64,000 nt of DNA from NCBI GenBank assembly GCA_009760855.2, contig WPIO01000376.1:1-64000 (forward strand), in the 5' to 3' direction. Position numbers and translations under genes: made by a program. The notes beneath the pieces were generated by a model that worked only from the letters and a program-made list of their open reading frames with translations, was not told the DNA's origin and ran no database searches. Positions 26,263-38,560 of the stretch are shown one piece after another. The DNA comes from Cristatella mucedo (lineage: Eukaryota > Bryozoa > Phylactolaemata > Cristatellidae). Every line of letters starts with the position of its first letter. Within the stretch, counting starts at the first letter, position 1.

Positions 26263-27179
26263 CACATTGCTGTCATGCCTATACTATGAGTAGCGCCGTT
26301 GCAGGCTTCTTTTCTTGTGGCTAAGGAATTTAGTTCAGAAATTTAGCACAGCATGTCTCAATATTCTGTGTAAATAGTGAGTGAGTTAATTGCTGGGAAC
26401 AGAGAATCCGGTGGCACTCTTAGCCGTCACCACATGCTTGTTGCATCGTTGTGACTCTATTGGTTACTGCCGTAGCTGAAGAACTTCCTCTCTGGACGGG
26501 TAAACTGTATCCAGAAAACAAAAAAATTTAGCACTCAAAAGTTGAATTACCGCTCTGCAGCCCTGCTGAACTGGTGAATTAAAAACTCAGCGAATTTGAG
26601 ATCCTTACATTGCCTTTCTTGAGCAAACTTTGCAAAGTGTTTACCCCTATTACCTACAAAGCCGTACTCACAGGTTGTGATAACAGTGCAGAGTTATGTT
26701 AGTTTAGCGTGACACTACCGAGGGTACAGATACACGGTATCTGAAGCAAAGGTTAACTATTCTGGTATATAAAATGAACTCTACTGATAGCCCACAGCAC
26801 CATGATGATTCATGCTGATACTTCTTTTTCTAAGAAGCAGGATAGTGTGTGCAAATGTTGACAGCAGCACGTGACTACGGCTAATCTAAAATATCTCTCG
26901 AGCTATGAGGTAACCTTAATAGCACAAGAGCGTACCATGACTAAAGCCTTGTTGAGCAAAACCAGAACCCATACGTAGGTCTATTAATGTGCTGATAAAT
27001 ACTGCTGGAACGGATCTACTAAAATAAATTTCGAGGCTAGTGCGATCAAAATGGTGCAGGCACCGGCGTGGACGGACCTCGGATATATAGTGAGACCTTT
27101 CGGCGCCAGTATATCGAGTCTATAAAGTTGTATTTTTGTAGTACCTGCATAAAGCAGCAACCACAGCTGTATCTAAGCG

Positions 27180-28070
27180 AAGTCTTGATAAGTCAATCTC
27201 AAGTGGGCGAGGTCACTCGAGGCGTCTTTAAAATTCAACATTTAATCCTGCTGTCTTTTCCAAACGTGGTTAATCTTTATTAAGATATTGTGCCAAAATG
27301 AACAAAGCCAACAAGTTAAAGTTGTACACACAATGCCGGAGTCTACTAGCTTCCTTTTTGCTTCACTTGTTTCACTTATGTCCTCACGCGGTTGCTCCAA
27401 AATACCTACAATGATGTTCAATCCATCACTGATAACTTTTACAGCCTTTATTTTTGCACTCCACCTTGTTTCAGATTGGCGTTTGACAGTGGCGGCTCAG
27501 ACCTTATTCAGTTCTTTGCACCTCAGAGATAATCTTGACAGGAATCATTACGAGCTCTCTATTATTCCGAAAAATTTAATGAAAACTGAATGTTGACTTA
27601 AAGCATGTACGCGTGCTGAGGTCAAGCTATGGTTATCAGAGTTTACAAAAATTGCCTACTCAATTCTAGACAGTATATTTTTGTCAATGCCTGACGTTTG
27701 GCCGGACATTACTGTAACGTTTTCGTAGCACTGTGACCTGCATTTTTGCTTCAACATTTTGCCAGATTAGAGTTTGTGTAAGATGAAAGCCTCTATTGCT
27801 GCAGCATCTCTGGCGTAGATTCGATGAAAGCCCAGGAAAGATCCTTCGATGGTGAATGTTTTTTTTGGTGAAATCAACATCAACACATCTAATGACCTCC
27901 GACATACGCTCGCTGTTTGCGAAATCAGGAGTGTAGTCTAACGAATTTCATAGCATTTGTTTCTCCGTATGTTGCAGAGGAGCTCGTCTCTCACTGTGGA
28001 TGCGAGTACACTGTAAGGCACTCATTGAGTGTCAGAGGAGACAGGGGAGAGACTGACTTTGGATTCTATC
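27180..28070 (-). pseudogene. Truncated hAT transposase (copy 2)
   Basis: Minus-strand counterpart of the middle of the hAT pseudogene at 4,027-6,680, with M-S-E-V-I-R-C-V-D-V-D-F at 27,905-27,870. The C-terminal dimerisation domain is missing: TGTATCTAAG at 27,168-27,177 joins directly to CGAAGTCTTGATAAG. The N-terminal part is also missing after about 28,070. Many frameshifts remain. Confidence 0.6.
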
Positions 28071-28084
28071 CGACGTTGACCAGA

Positions 28085-28470
28085 CTTTATATTTTTAAAG
28101 GCACTTTACATTTTCTACCAAAAGCGCATGGTCGAATGGTTGGCGGTAGCATACTCAACGATTTAACCATAACACGGTAAGAGTTGATGCACACGGTCAG
28201 CAAGCAACTGAGGTTATTGGCAGTATGCTATGTCAGCACCCTCATGCACAGCAAGGTCAGATCACATGGACCCACTGAATGCTCTTATCAATAAATGCTT
28301 TTTAGCTTATTTTAAATGTCGTCTCTTCAGGGATGTCGCGACGCCCGTCGGAAGCGAGTTCCTGGCTTTGGGAGTGTGCGAAGTAAAGGCTCGGTCTCTG
28401 AAGAAGTTGAGGATCGTACGAGGTACAAGTAAACGATTAGATTTAGAAAAGCGGGCGGCACGGATCTTAG
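28085..28470 (-). mobile_element. LINE family L, 3' end (variant), minus strand
   Basis: Counterpart of 6,740-7,130: GGCACTTTACATTTTCTACC at one end and the minus-strand reverse-transcriptase C terminus around 28,330-28,400. Confidence 0.6.
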
Positions 28471-29316
28471 CCTAATGTGGGGTAGATCTGAAAGGGAGGC
28501 TGGTCGATTTTTCTCAACCAAGAAACCCTCACTAGTTCAGGTAGCGGCACAACTCGAGCACCGGGCACAGACCTGAATCTAGTAACACGCCAACCATATA
28601 AAACACGGAGATTTCTGTTCTGCACTCAGCACAAGCAACATAACCATATTAATAAAATCCTAACGATAGCCTGTATTTTACGGGTGACACGTACTCGTGA
28701 CTTCTAGCCGACTCGCTGACCCGCTCACAGCAGCTCAAGCTCAGCCCTTAACTTACTGTAAGGCAGATTGTTGCTCCACGAGAGCGACTGCGGTCAGGTA
28801 CAAGCCTTATATCAAAGTAGCCAGGTCAAAACTCACACAATAGTCACTATCGGACATAATTATGGTAAATGCATGCTCCTACCGGTGCTAGGAGACGGCA
28901 CGCTGGCTCGCCCTTAACACCACAAACCCACCTTAAAGCAGGCAGGAATAGGTGAGTGGATAGGAAGGGCAGTTGAAACGCAGACGGTGGGTTGAACAAA
29001 GCGTGAACGGCCATGTGCTTGTGGCTATGCGAGAGCGAGCCGGATACATGGTGTTTGAAGCCCCCTCGGTGTTTCCATGTCGTCGCCAGAGCGTAGGCTA
29101 CAGCTCGGTTCAACACTGTAAATACGCTTAACTAGCTCAGCCAGTCATAGTCATGTCCGTTGAAACGAGGTCTAGTTTGGAATTAAAATTACTAATCTGA
29201 CATTAAAAACCTTTACAAAAAATATGCACAACCCACTTTGCTTGTGGCCCCCCTTGGCGCTCGGGGACATCTGTCCCCGCCTCCACCCTCCTCACTATGC
29301 CTCGGATGGAGCCCAT

Positions 29317-29331
29317 GGGGGGGGGGGGTGA
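29317..29331 (+). repeat. Poly-G tract
   Basis: A run of 12-13 G. The counterpart in copy 1 (about 7,965) reads TGTGTGGGTGG, so it arose after duplication. Confidence 0.85.
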
Positions 29332-30599
29332 AATCATGAAAACCCAAAGTGCTGCTTGGGCTGCCACGGTTTATGTAGAAGAAAGGAATTAACTGCACGT
29401 AACTTGCTGATGTTAGATGCCTCATCCATATATAAAATGTGAGAACGAATTCAGTTTTTCGTCCTTATAGTTTCAGTTGCTGTCTCGATCTCCTTGTAAC
29501 TCATCTAAGCAGTTTGCGAATCGACGAATGTATTGATTGCTAATAGTATGAACTGCTGCTCTAAGGCCGGTCAACGCGATTCTCTTATCTGCAAACCTGC
29601 AGGTCGCACTACCAGCCCCATGACTCGGTGATTGATAGCCATTTTCGCTTGTTCACTGATAAGTCCCCACGCTTAGGAAACGTGTAATGCACAGATACGG
29701 CTTTTCACCAAGAGCGGATGTTTTACGGTGGCTGTGAGGAATCCTCGAGGGTCTCGCGATTTACACGCTTAAATGACTTTTCTTAGCATTTTCGTACGGT
29801 CAAGCTCTTTTTTTCGATGATTGTGATGTCTAAATGACTAATACTACGAGTGCTTTAAGATTTGGACATGTTTAAGACCTTGTGATGACGGTGAGATCTT
29901 CGTGACTTCTCTTGTCACTCGATTACGTGTGGTGACGACCATGGTACGGTAGGTGAATCAGTGGGTAGGAAAGGAGGATACATTAGAATTCCTTTCCTGA
30001 CCATCAGTAACTTAATTGTGCATTGTTTTTTCAAAAGTTGTTTCCGTTAATATAGACTCAGATGACAGGTCTGCTGGAAGTTCTCAGGCATATTGCTCTG
30101 ACTATTTAATTGGTTGCTAGGCTGACACCGACGAAATGGCGTGACGACAACAAAGATTAGTGAGATAAGTCTCAATCGTCTGTACAACCGCAGCTACAGA
30201 TATTCTACTCCTTAAGTTTCGTGCATCTACAAGTATTCTTCTCTGTATTTTTCTCCAACTCGTTCGTGTCAGTCGATAGCATGAGGTTAGACAAACTACT
30301 ACTGTCGCCTCCCGTTTCAGCAATCTTTGGTTCAGCTCAGTAGAAAATGGCAGCACGTAGTTCTTACTTCTTAGCACTCACACATCCTTTCGGGCTGTTT
30401 AGTACTATGCAAGTCCAGCTTGCGGCTCGATACGTGATAATCCACGATTAGGCAGCATAAAATAGCAGGCATATTGTCAGTCAGTTGTGCCCTAGCAATT
30501 GGGTTGAGTTGTGGTGTAGGTTTTGAGCCGCATAAGAGTTTTTATGGCCTACGGCATTAGGTGGACACTGATAAGCACCATTCGCTGTCAAATTAATTT

Positions 30600-32345
30600 C
30601 TCTTCACTGGATTAGACACAGAGGTCCTAGCAAACTATCGTCCATTTTCCCTTCTTCCATTCTTATTAAAAAATTCTTGAAAAAATTGTTGCTAAGCAGC
30701 TAGTTGAACATATTGAAAATAATGGAATGTCAGAAACATTTCAGTCAGATTTCAAGAGGCAGCTCTCTACTGAAACTGCTCTCCTCCGTGTTAACAATGA
30801 CATTCTACGTGGCAACGACGACGGGAATGTCACTGCCCTAACTCTGCTAGATCTGTCTGCTGTCTTCGACACCATTGATCACGAAGTTCTGCTTGAACGA
30901 TTGAGAACAACGATCGGTCTGGCAGACGAAGCACTGTCGTGGTTTAAATCATACTTTTCTGATCGTGTTCAATCCGTGTTGTGTGGAGTCTGGTGTCAGA
31001 CATGAGAAGGGTCACCTGTGGAGTCCCTCAAGGGTCTGTATTCGGTCCCTTGCTGTTCTTCATTTTTCACAACCTCTGGGAAAAGTGATTAAGGCCCATG
31101 GAGTAGGATATCACTTTTATGCTGGCGATACTCAGTTGTATTTGTCATTTAAACCGTCGGAATCTGCTGCCGCAACTGAGAAACTGAATGCTTGCCTTGC
31201 CGATATTCGATCCTGGATGTCGGACAACTTCCTGAAATTAAATGACGATAAAACCGAACAGCCCGAACAGCTGCTCATTGGACACCCTAAGGGTGTGGCT
31301 GGATTAAAAGACCTTGCTGTTCTAATAGGTGATGCTATTGTGCGACCTTCACCACGTCCTCGTAATCTAGGTGTCGTGTTCGACAGCTGCCTCGATTTCA
31401 AAAGCTTCATTCAGAAGACTGCCTCTACAGCTAGCCATCACATCCGATCCCTATCCAAGATTAGGAGCAGTCTCCCACAGTGGCTTGTAAAAAATTTAAC
31501 TAGCTCTTTACTTCTGTCTCGGCTTGATTATTATAATTCCCTTTCGGCTGGGCTACCAAAGAAATCTATTGTGCCACTACAGCGGACTATGAATATGGCT
31601 GCAAGCCTGGTCTTCAAGTCCCAGCGGTTTCAGCACGTGTCACCCTCTGCTGAAAGAGCTAGGATGGTTGCCGGTTGAGCAAAGGATACAGAGCAAAGTT
31701 CTTACGCTGACCCACAAGGCCTGCCACGGCTTGGCTCCTTCGTACCTAGCTGAACTGCTGCATCAGTTTCAGCCTGTTTGTGCCCTCTGGTCCTGTGTGG
31801 ACGAGCCGCGATGGCGCACTAGGTAAGGCGGTTGCTTTCACGGCCTTAGTCCCGAGGTCGTGGGTTCGATTCCTGCGGTGGGGCGATCCTGTATCGCCAC
31901 TGCAAGCGGTGGTGTCAGCCGTAAAGGCTCTTCAATCGCTATACAAAAAGAGGCTGTTTAATCAGCTAGGATTTCTTTAGTAAATTAGCTGTCCCATTCC
32001 TCCGCTTAAAGACAGTTGGCGACAGAAGCTTTAGCTCTGCAGGTCCTAGACTGTGGAACTCGCTTCCACAATTCTTACGCAACGACATCTACTCTCCAAC
32101 TGCCGACTATGGCACATCTTTTTCAGTGGTCCTGAACTGCTACTTCTATGCTACTCACTACCTCAACTGCTCTCCTAACTCTGCTATGATTCCCACTTTG
32201 TCTTTGTTGCGTGAGACGAAGTCTGTTGGCTACCGAATGCGTACCGAAAGCCGCTTAGGCTGTGAGTGGGCTATACAAAACTCTCCTGCGTAACATCCAC
32301 ATGGTCTTTATGACTTTGTGGAGTTACTGACGGAGATACATTACA
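30600..32345 (+). mobile_element. LINE family T, longest reverse-transcriptase copy
   Basis: The best-preserved family T fragment. Frames give Y-R-P-F-S-L-L-P at about 30,633, L-L-D-L-S-A-V-F-D-T-I-D at 30,843, a degraded P-Q-G-S-V-L-G region near 31,020, F-Y-A-(D/G)-D at about 31,112 (the first catalytic Asp reads Gly), L-K-L-N-D-D-K-T-E at 31,232, and L-G-V-V-F-D-S-C-L-D-F at 31,366. The thumb and C terminus follow to about 32,150, then the 3' UTR and an ATACATTACATCACATT end. Two or more frameshifts and the changed YADD motif show it is inactive. It is interrupted by SINE family B (31,803-31,980) and inserted into module R. Confidence 0.85.
31803..31980 (+). mobile_element. SINE family B nested in LINE family T
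   Basis: Box A TGGCGCACTAGGTAAGG and box B GGTTCGATTCC are near consensus, and the tail has AAAGAGGCTGTTTAATCAGCTAGG. It separates the LINE codons ending C-V-D (31,802) from the following T-A-A-A-T-T-A-G-C segment, which are close together in the 42.9 kb copy. Confidence 0.9.
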
Positions 32346-33010
32346 TCACATTCACAATGGATATCAACCTTTTATCGTGAAATGGTTTTGTTTTGAGCTA
32401 AAGCATTGCTTTTGAACCAATTTAGTTCCTGTATGTTTGTCATTCCTCGCCAAATGAGATGAGCTCGTTTCGAGTTTCCATGGATCAATGAAAAATCCTG
32501 GCCTGTCTCAAATTTAAGATGACGGTGCAGGACAAGCACTTTTGATTTAAAACCAGAGAAAGCAGACCAAGAGTGGCCACCATTCATGTCGCCCCGAAGG
32601 CGTACCAACGTGGGTCTGCTATCCTTCTCGGAAAGTTACTAGTGCTTCATCTTACCGGTAAGGTTCGCAGCACAATTAGTTCCAGCTCGAACCTCATCGA
32701 GTCCTATTCTTTTCTTAACGATCGACTACCACAGGTTCGCTCCTTCTAACAAAACTCGTGAACCGGGTAGTTCCAAAAGAAAATCCCGCCTACATAAGAA
32801 ATGATATAAGGGGGAAATGTTTCGTCTTTTAATGTCATGCAGCAAGAAATCCCTTAAGCCCTGCAGAACTATTTGAAAGTAATAGTCATCAACCCCCTTT
32901 ACTGTTCCTGTGACTTCTCAAAGTTTGTCTGTGAAGGCTTGTTCCATGTGCATTCAGCCACTTATAATGCTTGACGTCAATTCCGACTAGGCCCTTGACC
33001 TTTTTGCCAT
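32345..33010 (+). repeat. Composite repeat module R, copy 3 (second part)
   Basis: Continues module R after the LINE insertion; matches 9,250-9,895 and 11,830-12,440. Confidence 0.7.
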
Positions 33011-33565
33011 GACCAAGGCCTGGCTGAAATCGACCAGTTGCCTTACTGCGTTCTAGAGATTTCTTTTTTCATTCACAACCTGAGATCAATTAACTATTGC
33101 ATCCAAGAAGCAATTATCGCTCGCCTTGGACCAAGGCCGAGGCCACCGTCACACAGCCGGCACGAATGCCTTCACTGGAAAATTTGCTACTAAACTCAAA
33201 AGTCCTTAAGTGCGACAAAGTCATAGTGCCTTTTTTTGCCCGAGTACCCACTGTCGTGCTGCTAATCGAGAGCGCGACCTGGTTGTTGCTGTGACTCTGT
33301 CATGCACAGGTACGATATATTTACGTAGCGTGGCAGAGAGAGCCGCAGATCAACGCACCACGAGAGCCCGCATATTCGAGAGGTGGCCGCCGCCACCGCC
33401 TCAGCTTTCGGAGAATGAAGCCGAGATCGACGGGGCAGAGCCGCCGGTCGGACGGACTGCAGATGGCTACGATACTGCGCCGTGCCGTGGCGGCGGTGAT
33501 GGCGCATCTGGCGGCCCACGCCGACACCACCAGCAGTGGAAGCCTCCGCTGACGCCAACCTCGGG

Positions 33566-33811
33566 CTATCTCCACGGCGACGGCTGCGGCGGCATGTAGA
33601 CCGGCGGTGCGCAGCCATGCGAGGCCGCCTTCGACAGGGCGCCGTGCCAGGCGTCGATCTGCGAGTACTCCTGCGCCCGCTGCTTGCGCCTGTCCTCGCT
33701 CGAGCGAAGCGCCTCGTCGGCGTGCTTCCACTTGTCGGCTGCCGACGGCCCGTTCGCCGCCGCCTTCTTCTTGCTGCCGCCGCCGCTATTGCCGCCGGTG
33801 GCTGTAGGCAT
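33566..33811 (-). CDS. Small basic/acidic protein, 81 aa, GC-island copy B
   Basis: ATG at 33,811, stop at 33,566-33,568. The 81-residue product matches copy A (10,601-10,846) apart from about one residue near the C terminus (V-Y-M-P-P against V-Y-T-P-P). It has the same Gly/Lys-rich N terminus, charged helix, Q-E-Y-S-Q-I-D and Pro-rich tail. The similarity of A and B follows from the recent block duplication and is not by itself evidence of selection. The more distant relative at 21,771 and broken copy C are the better argument that this was once a coding frame. Function unknown. Confidence 0.45.
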   Translation of the reverse strand: MPTATGGNSGGGSKKKAAANGPSAADKWKHADEALRSSEDRRKQRAQEYSQIDAWHGALSKAASHGCAPPVYMPPQPSPWR

Positions 33812-34394
33812 GCTGCTGCACACAGAAACCGGAGAAAGAGAGAAAGTGAGAGAGTGCTGTATGTCAGTGGAGGCGCTGGAGGCGAGCAAGCAGCACCCTC
33901 GACAAGCGGCGCCTGGCTCCTTCGCGTCGGCGGCGTTAGCTGGCCCTTGGGTGGCGTCCGAGACGCTGGCGGTGGTGCCGGCTGGCTGCCGGAGGCTTGT
34001 TAGAGCTGCTGCGAAATGGGGCTTCGACGGAAAGTAAACAGGGCAGCAGTGCGCCGGTAGTGGCCGAAAAGTGGTTAATACTTGGCGACGCTGAGAGAAG
34101 AGCGAGGAGCGGAGAGAGGGAGGAGCGGGCAGGGGAGTGAGCGTGCAGCGGCAACCGTAGGCGGTCAAGTCTTTCCTTGGCGACTGGCTACGCGTCTCTT
34201 CTTCCGGTTTCTGCACACTTGAACATCAGCGAGACACTCATTACAGCACCACATAGCAACATATCATTACAATCTAGCTTTGTGGCGATTCAACATTACA
34301 ATGAAATGCGTTTAAAATTGTTAACACACTGCTTGGCCGTTGCTTGCTGAACTCACTTCGAAGATATTTTTCGCAGAGGTATTGACTCTTCTAC

Positions 34395-34650
34395 AGTTGA
34401 CTGCAGCATATTCCTTTTAGCCGTCATGAGCTGCTACTTTACGTTACTTAATTCCCCCATTGCCCTCCCCACTAAGCTATGCTTCTCACTTTCTCTTCGT
34501 TGCGTGAGATTAAGTCTGTTGGCTACCATATGTGCATTGAGAGACGTGCTTAGGCTTAGAGTTTGCAATAGAAGCACTCCGGCGTAACACCCACTAACTC
34601 TTAGCCCCTTTATCGAGTTACAGACGTTGGCACAATACCTTAAATTATGG
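34395..34650 (+). mobile_element. LINE family T, 3' end
   Basis: 3' UTR landmarks CATGAGCTGCTACTT, TTCTCTTCGTTGCGTGAGATTAAGTCTGTTGGCTACC and GAGTTACAGACG, ending about 34,650. Confidence 0.7.
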
Positions 34651-34794
34651 TGGCTTGGTAGAAATACAACTATCTCCCCGATTCCTCCTATTCTACACTA
34701 CTGAGGTTCCGTCTTTACTGTGCTAGTGGAAAAACCATTAAGCCTCTCAAGTTCTCGATAAATGCGGTTGCGAGTTGCAAGTTGCAGCTCTCGA

Positions 34795-35230
34795 TAAATG
34801 CGGCTAGTAAGTAATTTGTCAAACCCTCTGCAGCTGAAGTTGAATATGGTTGCAAGGCTAGCCAAAAAATCGTATAGGTTCAACCCTCGTACCTCATTTA
34901 CTGAAGAAGCTGCTCCAGGTCGAACAACGGATAAAGAGTTAATAAGCTCTGACGCTGACCCACAAGGCCCGCCACGCCTTGACTCCTTTATACCTGGCTG
35001 AGCTGTTGCACTAATTTCAGTCTTCTCGAGCCTTCAGGGACTCAATGGACAATGAATTAGCATTTTTACTCTGACGCTTAAAGACCGTTGACGACAGCAG
35101 CTTTTGCTCTCTAGGTCCTAGACTGTGACTTACTTTCGCAATTCTTACTTAACTACATCTGCTCTCCTGCTGCCGACTGCGGTGGTGAATCCTTTTGCTC
35201 CGTCCTTAGCTACTACTGCCAAGCGACTCA
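34795..35230 (+). mobile_element. LINE family T, ORF C-terminal fragment
   Basis: Matches the end of the reverse-transcriptase ORF: R-L-A-K-K-S region, D-P-Q-G-P-P-R-L-D-S-F in place of the usual T-x-K-A-x-H-G-L-A-P-S, and AGCAGCTTTTGCTCT..GGTCCTAGACTG. It runs into the first part of a 3' UTR. Confidence 0.65.
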
Positions 35231-36118
35231 CACGCGAAACTTTGCATGGCAGCGGCAGCTGCTAGCTTCTCAGCCACCATCCAGTGCTCACCTGGTCCGC
35301 TTGATGTCAAGTGCTGCTACTGCTGGGGCCGGTGCAATGTTGCGTGCCTGCGTGCTGAATTAGGGCGTCTTTTCCTTTTTCTTCTTCGCTTGTTTTTCCG
35401 GAGACGAAGTGACCGGGTGAGATGTAGACTTGGCGACTCCTCACGGCGCGCTTACTATCGGACGGTGACTGACTGGACGGAAATCAGAAGCAACGAGTAG
35501 ACCACTGCAGCAGCCTGACAGAGCCAGCCTTTCCGGATGCCGACGAGCTGCTACTACATCGTGCTCGCTTAGCTAAGCCAGAGGAACGAAGCGCTCGCGA
35601 AATTAGAGCTAGAGCGAGGGCGGGTGCAGATTCGCTTCCTGCCGTGCTTTGTCTGGCCCACTCTATATTATGCATTCAGAAGGATTTCCAAATGTCTGCG
35701 ACGGTCGCCGAGCTAAGGAGCAGCGAGCCCTGGGGCTAAGTAGCGCTACGTTTGATGCAAGAAGCAGATTCGCGGATGCCAACCAAGCCATACCTGATGC
35801 CAGTGTGAGTGGCTTTGGCGGCGTTCGGAGCCGAGTCGTTTCCGCCGCCGGTGCGTGAGTCGTCGCGGCGGGCGGCGCAACGGCGTCTCCGCATTGTAGC
35901 TTCGCCGCCAGCGAGAGAGAATTTCGAAGCCATCTATTCGCGGCTAAGGGCTGACAGAAGCCGGAGGTGCGTGCGAGCCTCCACAGCCAAGCTCCCGATG
36001 CCACAATGCGGGGCGGCCTCCCGAGCGGACTGGAGGAGTCGGCTCAGGAGCCTCGCTCCGAGACCGCGGCTGTCGAGCTGCCCTATCGTTTCGCAACGTT
36101 TCCGACAGGGATTTTCTC
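35231..36118. other. GC-rich island
   Basis: CpG-rich, with open frames up to about 120 codons on both strands, typical of base composition rather than coding. No protein recognised apart from the candidate exon at 36,119. Confidence 0.4.
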
Positions 36119-36230
36119 ATGGCGGCGACTCTGAGCATCGTCCGTTCACCGAGCGCAGCTCCACTCGTGGCTAGCGGGCAGCCACTGCCACTGCTGACTC
36201 GTTGTGTGAGGCCGCTGCTTCCAGGGAGAC
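36119..36230 (+). CDS. Candidate first exon with mitochondrial-leader-like N terminus
   Basis: An ATG at 36,119 in the CpG-rich island opens 37 codons (starting M-A-A-T-L-S-I-V-R-S-P-S-A-A-P-L) to a strong donor-like GTAAGA at 36,231. The translated segment has no acidic residues, several Arg and many Ala/Leu/Ser, as in mitochondrial presequences. I do not see the following exon: the sequence after 36,270 is LINE family T. This could be a genuine first exon cut off by repeats, or chance in GC-rich DNA. Confidence 0.25.
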
Positions 36231-36273
36231 GTAAGAGGCAGACTGACACGCGTGGCGATTTGAATTGCAGTCT

Positions 36274-36645
36274 ATAAATTAGACGTTCCATTTTTCCGCT
36301 TTAAGCCCTTTGACGACAGAAGCTTTAGCTCTGTGAGTTCGAGACTGTAGAACTCGCTTCCACAATTCTTACGCAACGATAACTACTCTCCTACTGCCGA
36401 CTATGGCTCATCCTTTCCAGGGATTCTCAGCTGCTACTTCTATGCTGCACTACCACAACTGCTCTCCTGACTCTGCTATGCTTCCCACTTTCTCTTTGTT
36501 TCGTGAGACGAGGTCTGTTGGCTACCGAATGCGTACCGAAAGCTACTTAGGCGGTGAGTGTGCTATACAAATTTCTCCATTGCAACACCCACTTAGTCTT
36601 TATGGCTTTGTGGAGTTACAGACGGAGATAAATTACATTACATAA
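36274..36645 (+). mobile_element. LINE family T, 3' end
   Basis: Begins in the end of the ORF (ATTAGACGTTCCATTTTTCCGCTTTAAG, GAAGCTTTAGCTCTG) and runs through a full 3' UTR to GAGTTACAGACGGAGATAAATTACATTACAT. Confidence 0.8.
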
Positions 36646-37225
36646 AGAAGCAGCGAGACTGAGGTTGTGGTCGCCAGGCCAGTAGAAGGGCAGGCACGCG
36701 ATTCAAGCAGACGCCGCTTTCGATAGGTTACGTCTCGAACGACTAATAGCTGCTGAATGCAGGCGCTGATTGGTTCACGGAGGACTTCCTCTGTCCTCGG
36801 TGCGGAGCAGAATGTAGCGGCAACTATTGTAGCATTAGCCGCATGCAGGGAGAAGACGATTTGTGCCTGACTTGCAGTTTGGAGCTGATGGGCCAGAATA
36901 AAAACTTGATTAGACGAGTCTGTCGAATGGCTCTCTTTTAAGTAGAAAGCCGGTTGATTCCATCGGATACCTGGAATCAACAACTAGAAGCGCTTGCGGG
37001 CAGCGAAAGTGAGTCAACTGGGTCACCAACGGCACACCGATGGAGCGATCGTATTCGTACTCACTAATCAACGAAAGCAACAAAAACTAGACAAAAATAT
37101 GGGTTAACATTATACGAAAAACAAACCATCAGATCGTTCACGAAACTCCAGTTCACTGGTCAGGGCCTCGATCGACTGTTCACTGTCTACCCTGCACTTC
37201 ACCACCACATCAGCGGACCTACATG
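36646..37225. other. No recognisable feature
   Basis: One 116-codon minus-strand open frame (36,633-36,983) has no recognisable motif. Confidence 0.45.
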
Positions 37226-37370
37226 CCGAGCCGGTTTGGGCCAGACAGCGGTCAAGGGGCTCGCCCCGATAGAGATCAAAGTGGATGCAGTTGATGACCG
37301 ATGTCGTGGGCTCGAGCCCCATGGCACTGGTGAAGCAGCTGAAAAGATATTAAAATCTCTTATGGTACCA
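37226..37370 (+). mobile_element. SINE family A, diverged
   Basis: GGGGCTCGCCCCGA and GTCGTGGGCTCGAGCCCCAT (box B) then TGAAGCAGCTGAAAAGATATTAAAATCTCTTATGG. The tail is followed by a direct repeat of ACCACCACAACTGACTAATAATTTTT. Confidence 0.65.
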
Positions 37371-37695
37371 CCACAACTGACTAATAATTTTTCACATCTT
37401 ACCACCACAACTGACTAATAATTTTTTCACATCTTAATCTATCCACATTTTTTTGAAAGAGCTGTTGGTGGTATGCGTTTGCTCGTCAGTTGCACCTTGT
37501 ATTTGCAAGCAATGCCAGCAAGTGCTTTTATGAATTTTCTGATGTCTCTCAAATTGGGTTATCTCGTTTAATATTAAAGCACTGGAATCCTAAATCAGCC
37601 AATCGGGGACAGTTTCGGAAGTGTTTAATTATTTGTGAATTCTAAGCATTCGGAAGCAGACATGTCATAACCTAGAGCTTAAACATAATAACTGA

Positions 37696-37840
37696 GTTGC
37701 CGAGATGTTTTGGTCCAGCGGTTAAGGTGCTCGCCTTGACCAAGGTCGGGCTGATGTCGTGGGTTCGACCCCCAAAGGCATATGTGAAGCACCTGAATAG
37801 AGATTAAGATCTCTTGCGGCGCTATACTAATTAATTGTAT
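37696..37840 (+). mobile_element. SINE family A
   Basis: Box A GGTCCAGCGGTTAAGGTG, box B GGTTCGACCCC, tail AAGCACCTGAATAGAGATTAAGATCTCTTGCGGCGCTATA. Confidence 0.85.
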
Positions 37841-38149
37841 TTATTTATTTAACGGACATCCGCCTCGATGGTCAGTCAGCCGTTCCTTCGTGGTTCGAAT
37901 CAGTCAGTTATACAGTACGGCTGATGTTGCGTAGACGTGCCTCTTTGCGCCTTTAGGATATATGCCTAAATGTATCTCAATCTGCAACTTTTAAAAGCTG
38001 ACGAAAAGACTGGGATGGTGCTACACTGGAGAGTTTTCTATCGCACCCTCCAAGCTAATGTGGCTTTCCGTTTGCATAGATCCATCTCATACCCTAATAG
38101 ATTCCATTTCATGAACAGAAAAATTAGAAGCATATCTGAGCCTGGCGGA

Positions 38150-38560
38150 TAATCGAGAATATGAGCAACCTGGAAGTAGCAACTCAGGACGGGTGGATGT
38201 TGTTCGCTAGATGCCTAGATTTGGTAGAAAGGAAAGGAGACAATGTTTCTACTTAAGAGTCGTGTAGGTAAGTTACAGAGTCTTTGACCTGCAGACAGAA
38301 GAAAAGCATCTGTCCCCAAAAGTGTTTAAGAGAAGGATTGGAACAGCTAGTGCATTGCCGGTAGAAGACCTGAGGGCACGATAAGGCCGAAGCTGGTGCG
38401 GTAGTTCAGCTAGCTATGAAGGAGCCCAGCCATGGCGGGTATTGTGGGTCAGCGTAGGAACTTTACCTGGTATCCTTTGATCAACTGCAGCCATCCAAGC
38501 TCTTTCAAGAAAGGAGACACATGGTCAAACCTCTGGGATTTTAAAACCAGCATTTGCAGC
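38150..38560 (-). mobile_element. LINE family T, C-terminal fragment, minus strand
   Basis: Minus-strand frames give S-Q-R-F-D-H-V-S-P-F-L-K-E-L-G-W-L, then T-H-x-T-R-H-G-W-A-P-S and L-A-E-L-P-H-Q, the order seen in the plus-strand family T copies at 31.6-31.8 and 42.7-42.9 kb. Confidence 0.75.

Larger units (their letters stand above)
23130..34230 (+). repeat. Segmental duplication, copy 2
   Basis: Second copy of the block at 48-11,285. Relative to copy 1 it has an expanded GT/GTGC microsatellite (25,380-25,488), a truncated hAT transposase, and an inserted LINE fragment at 30,600-32,345 that splits a repeat module contiguous in copy 1 (9,150-9,895). A SINE (2,899 and 26,097) sits at the same internal position in both, so it predates the duplication. 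Stretches 23,332-25,220, 26,263-27,170 and 28,470-30,500 have no recognisable gene. Confidence 0.85.
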
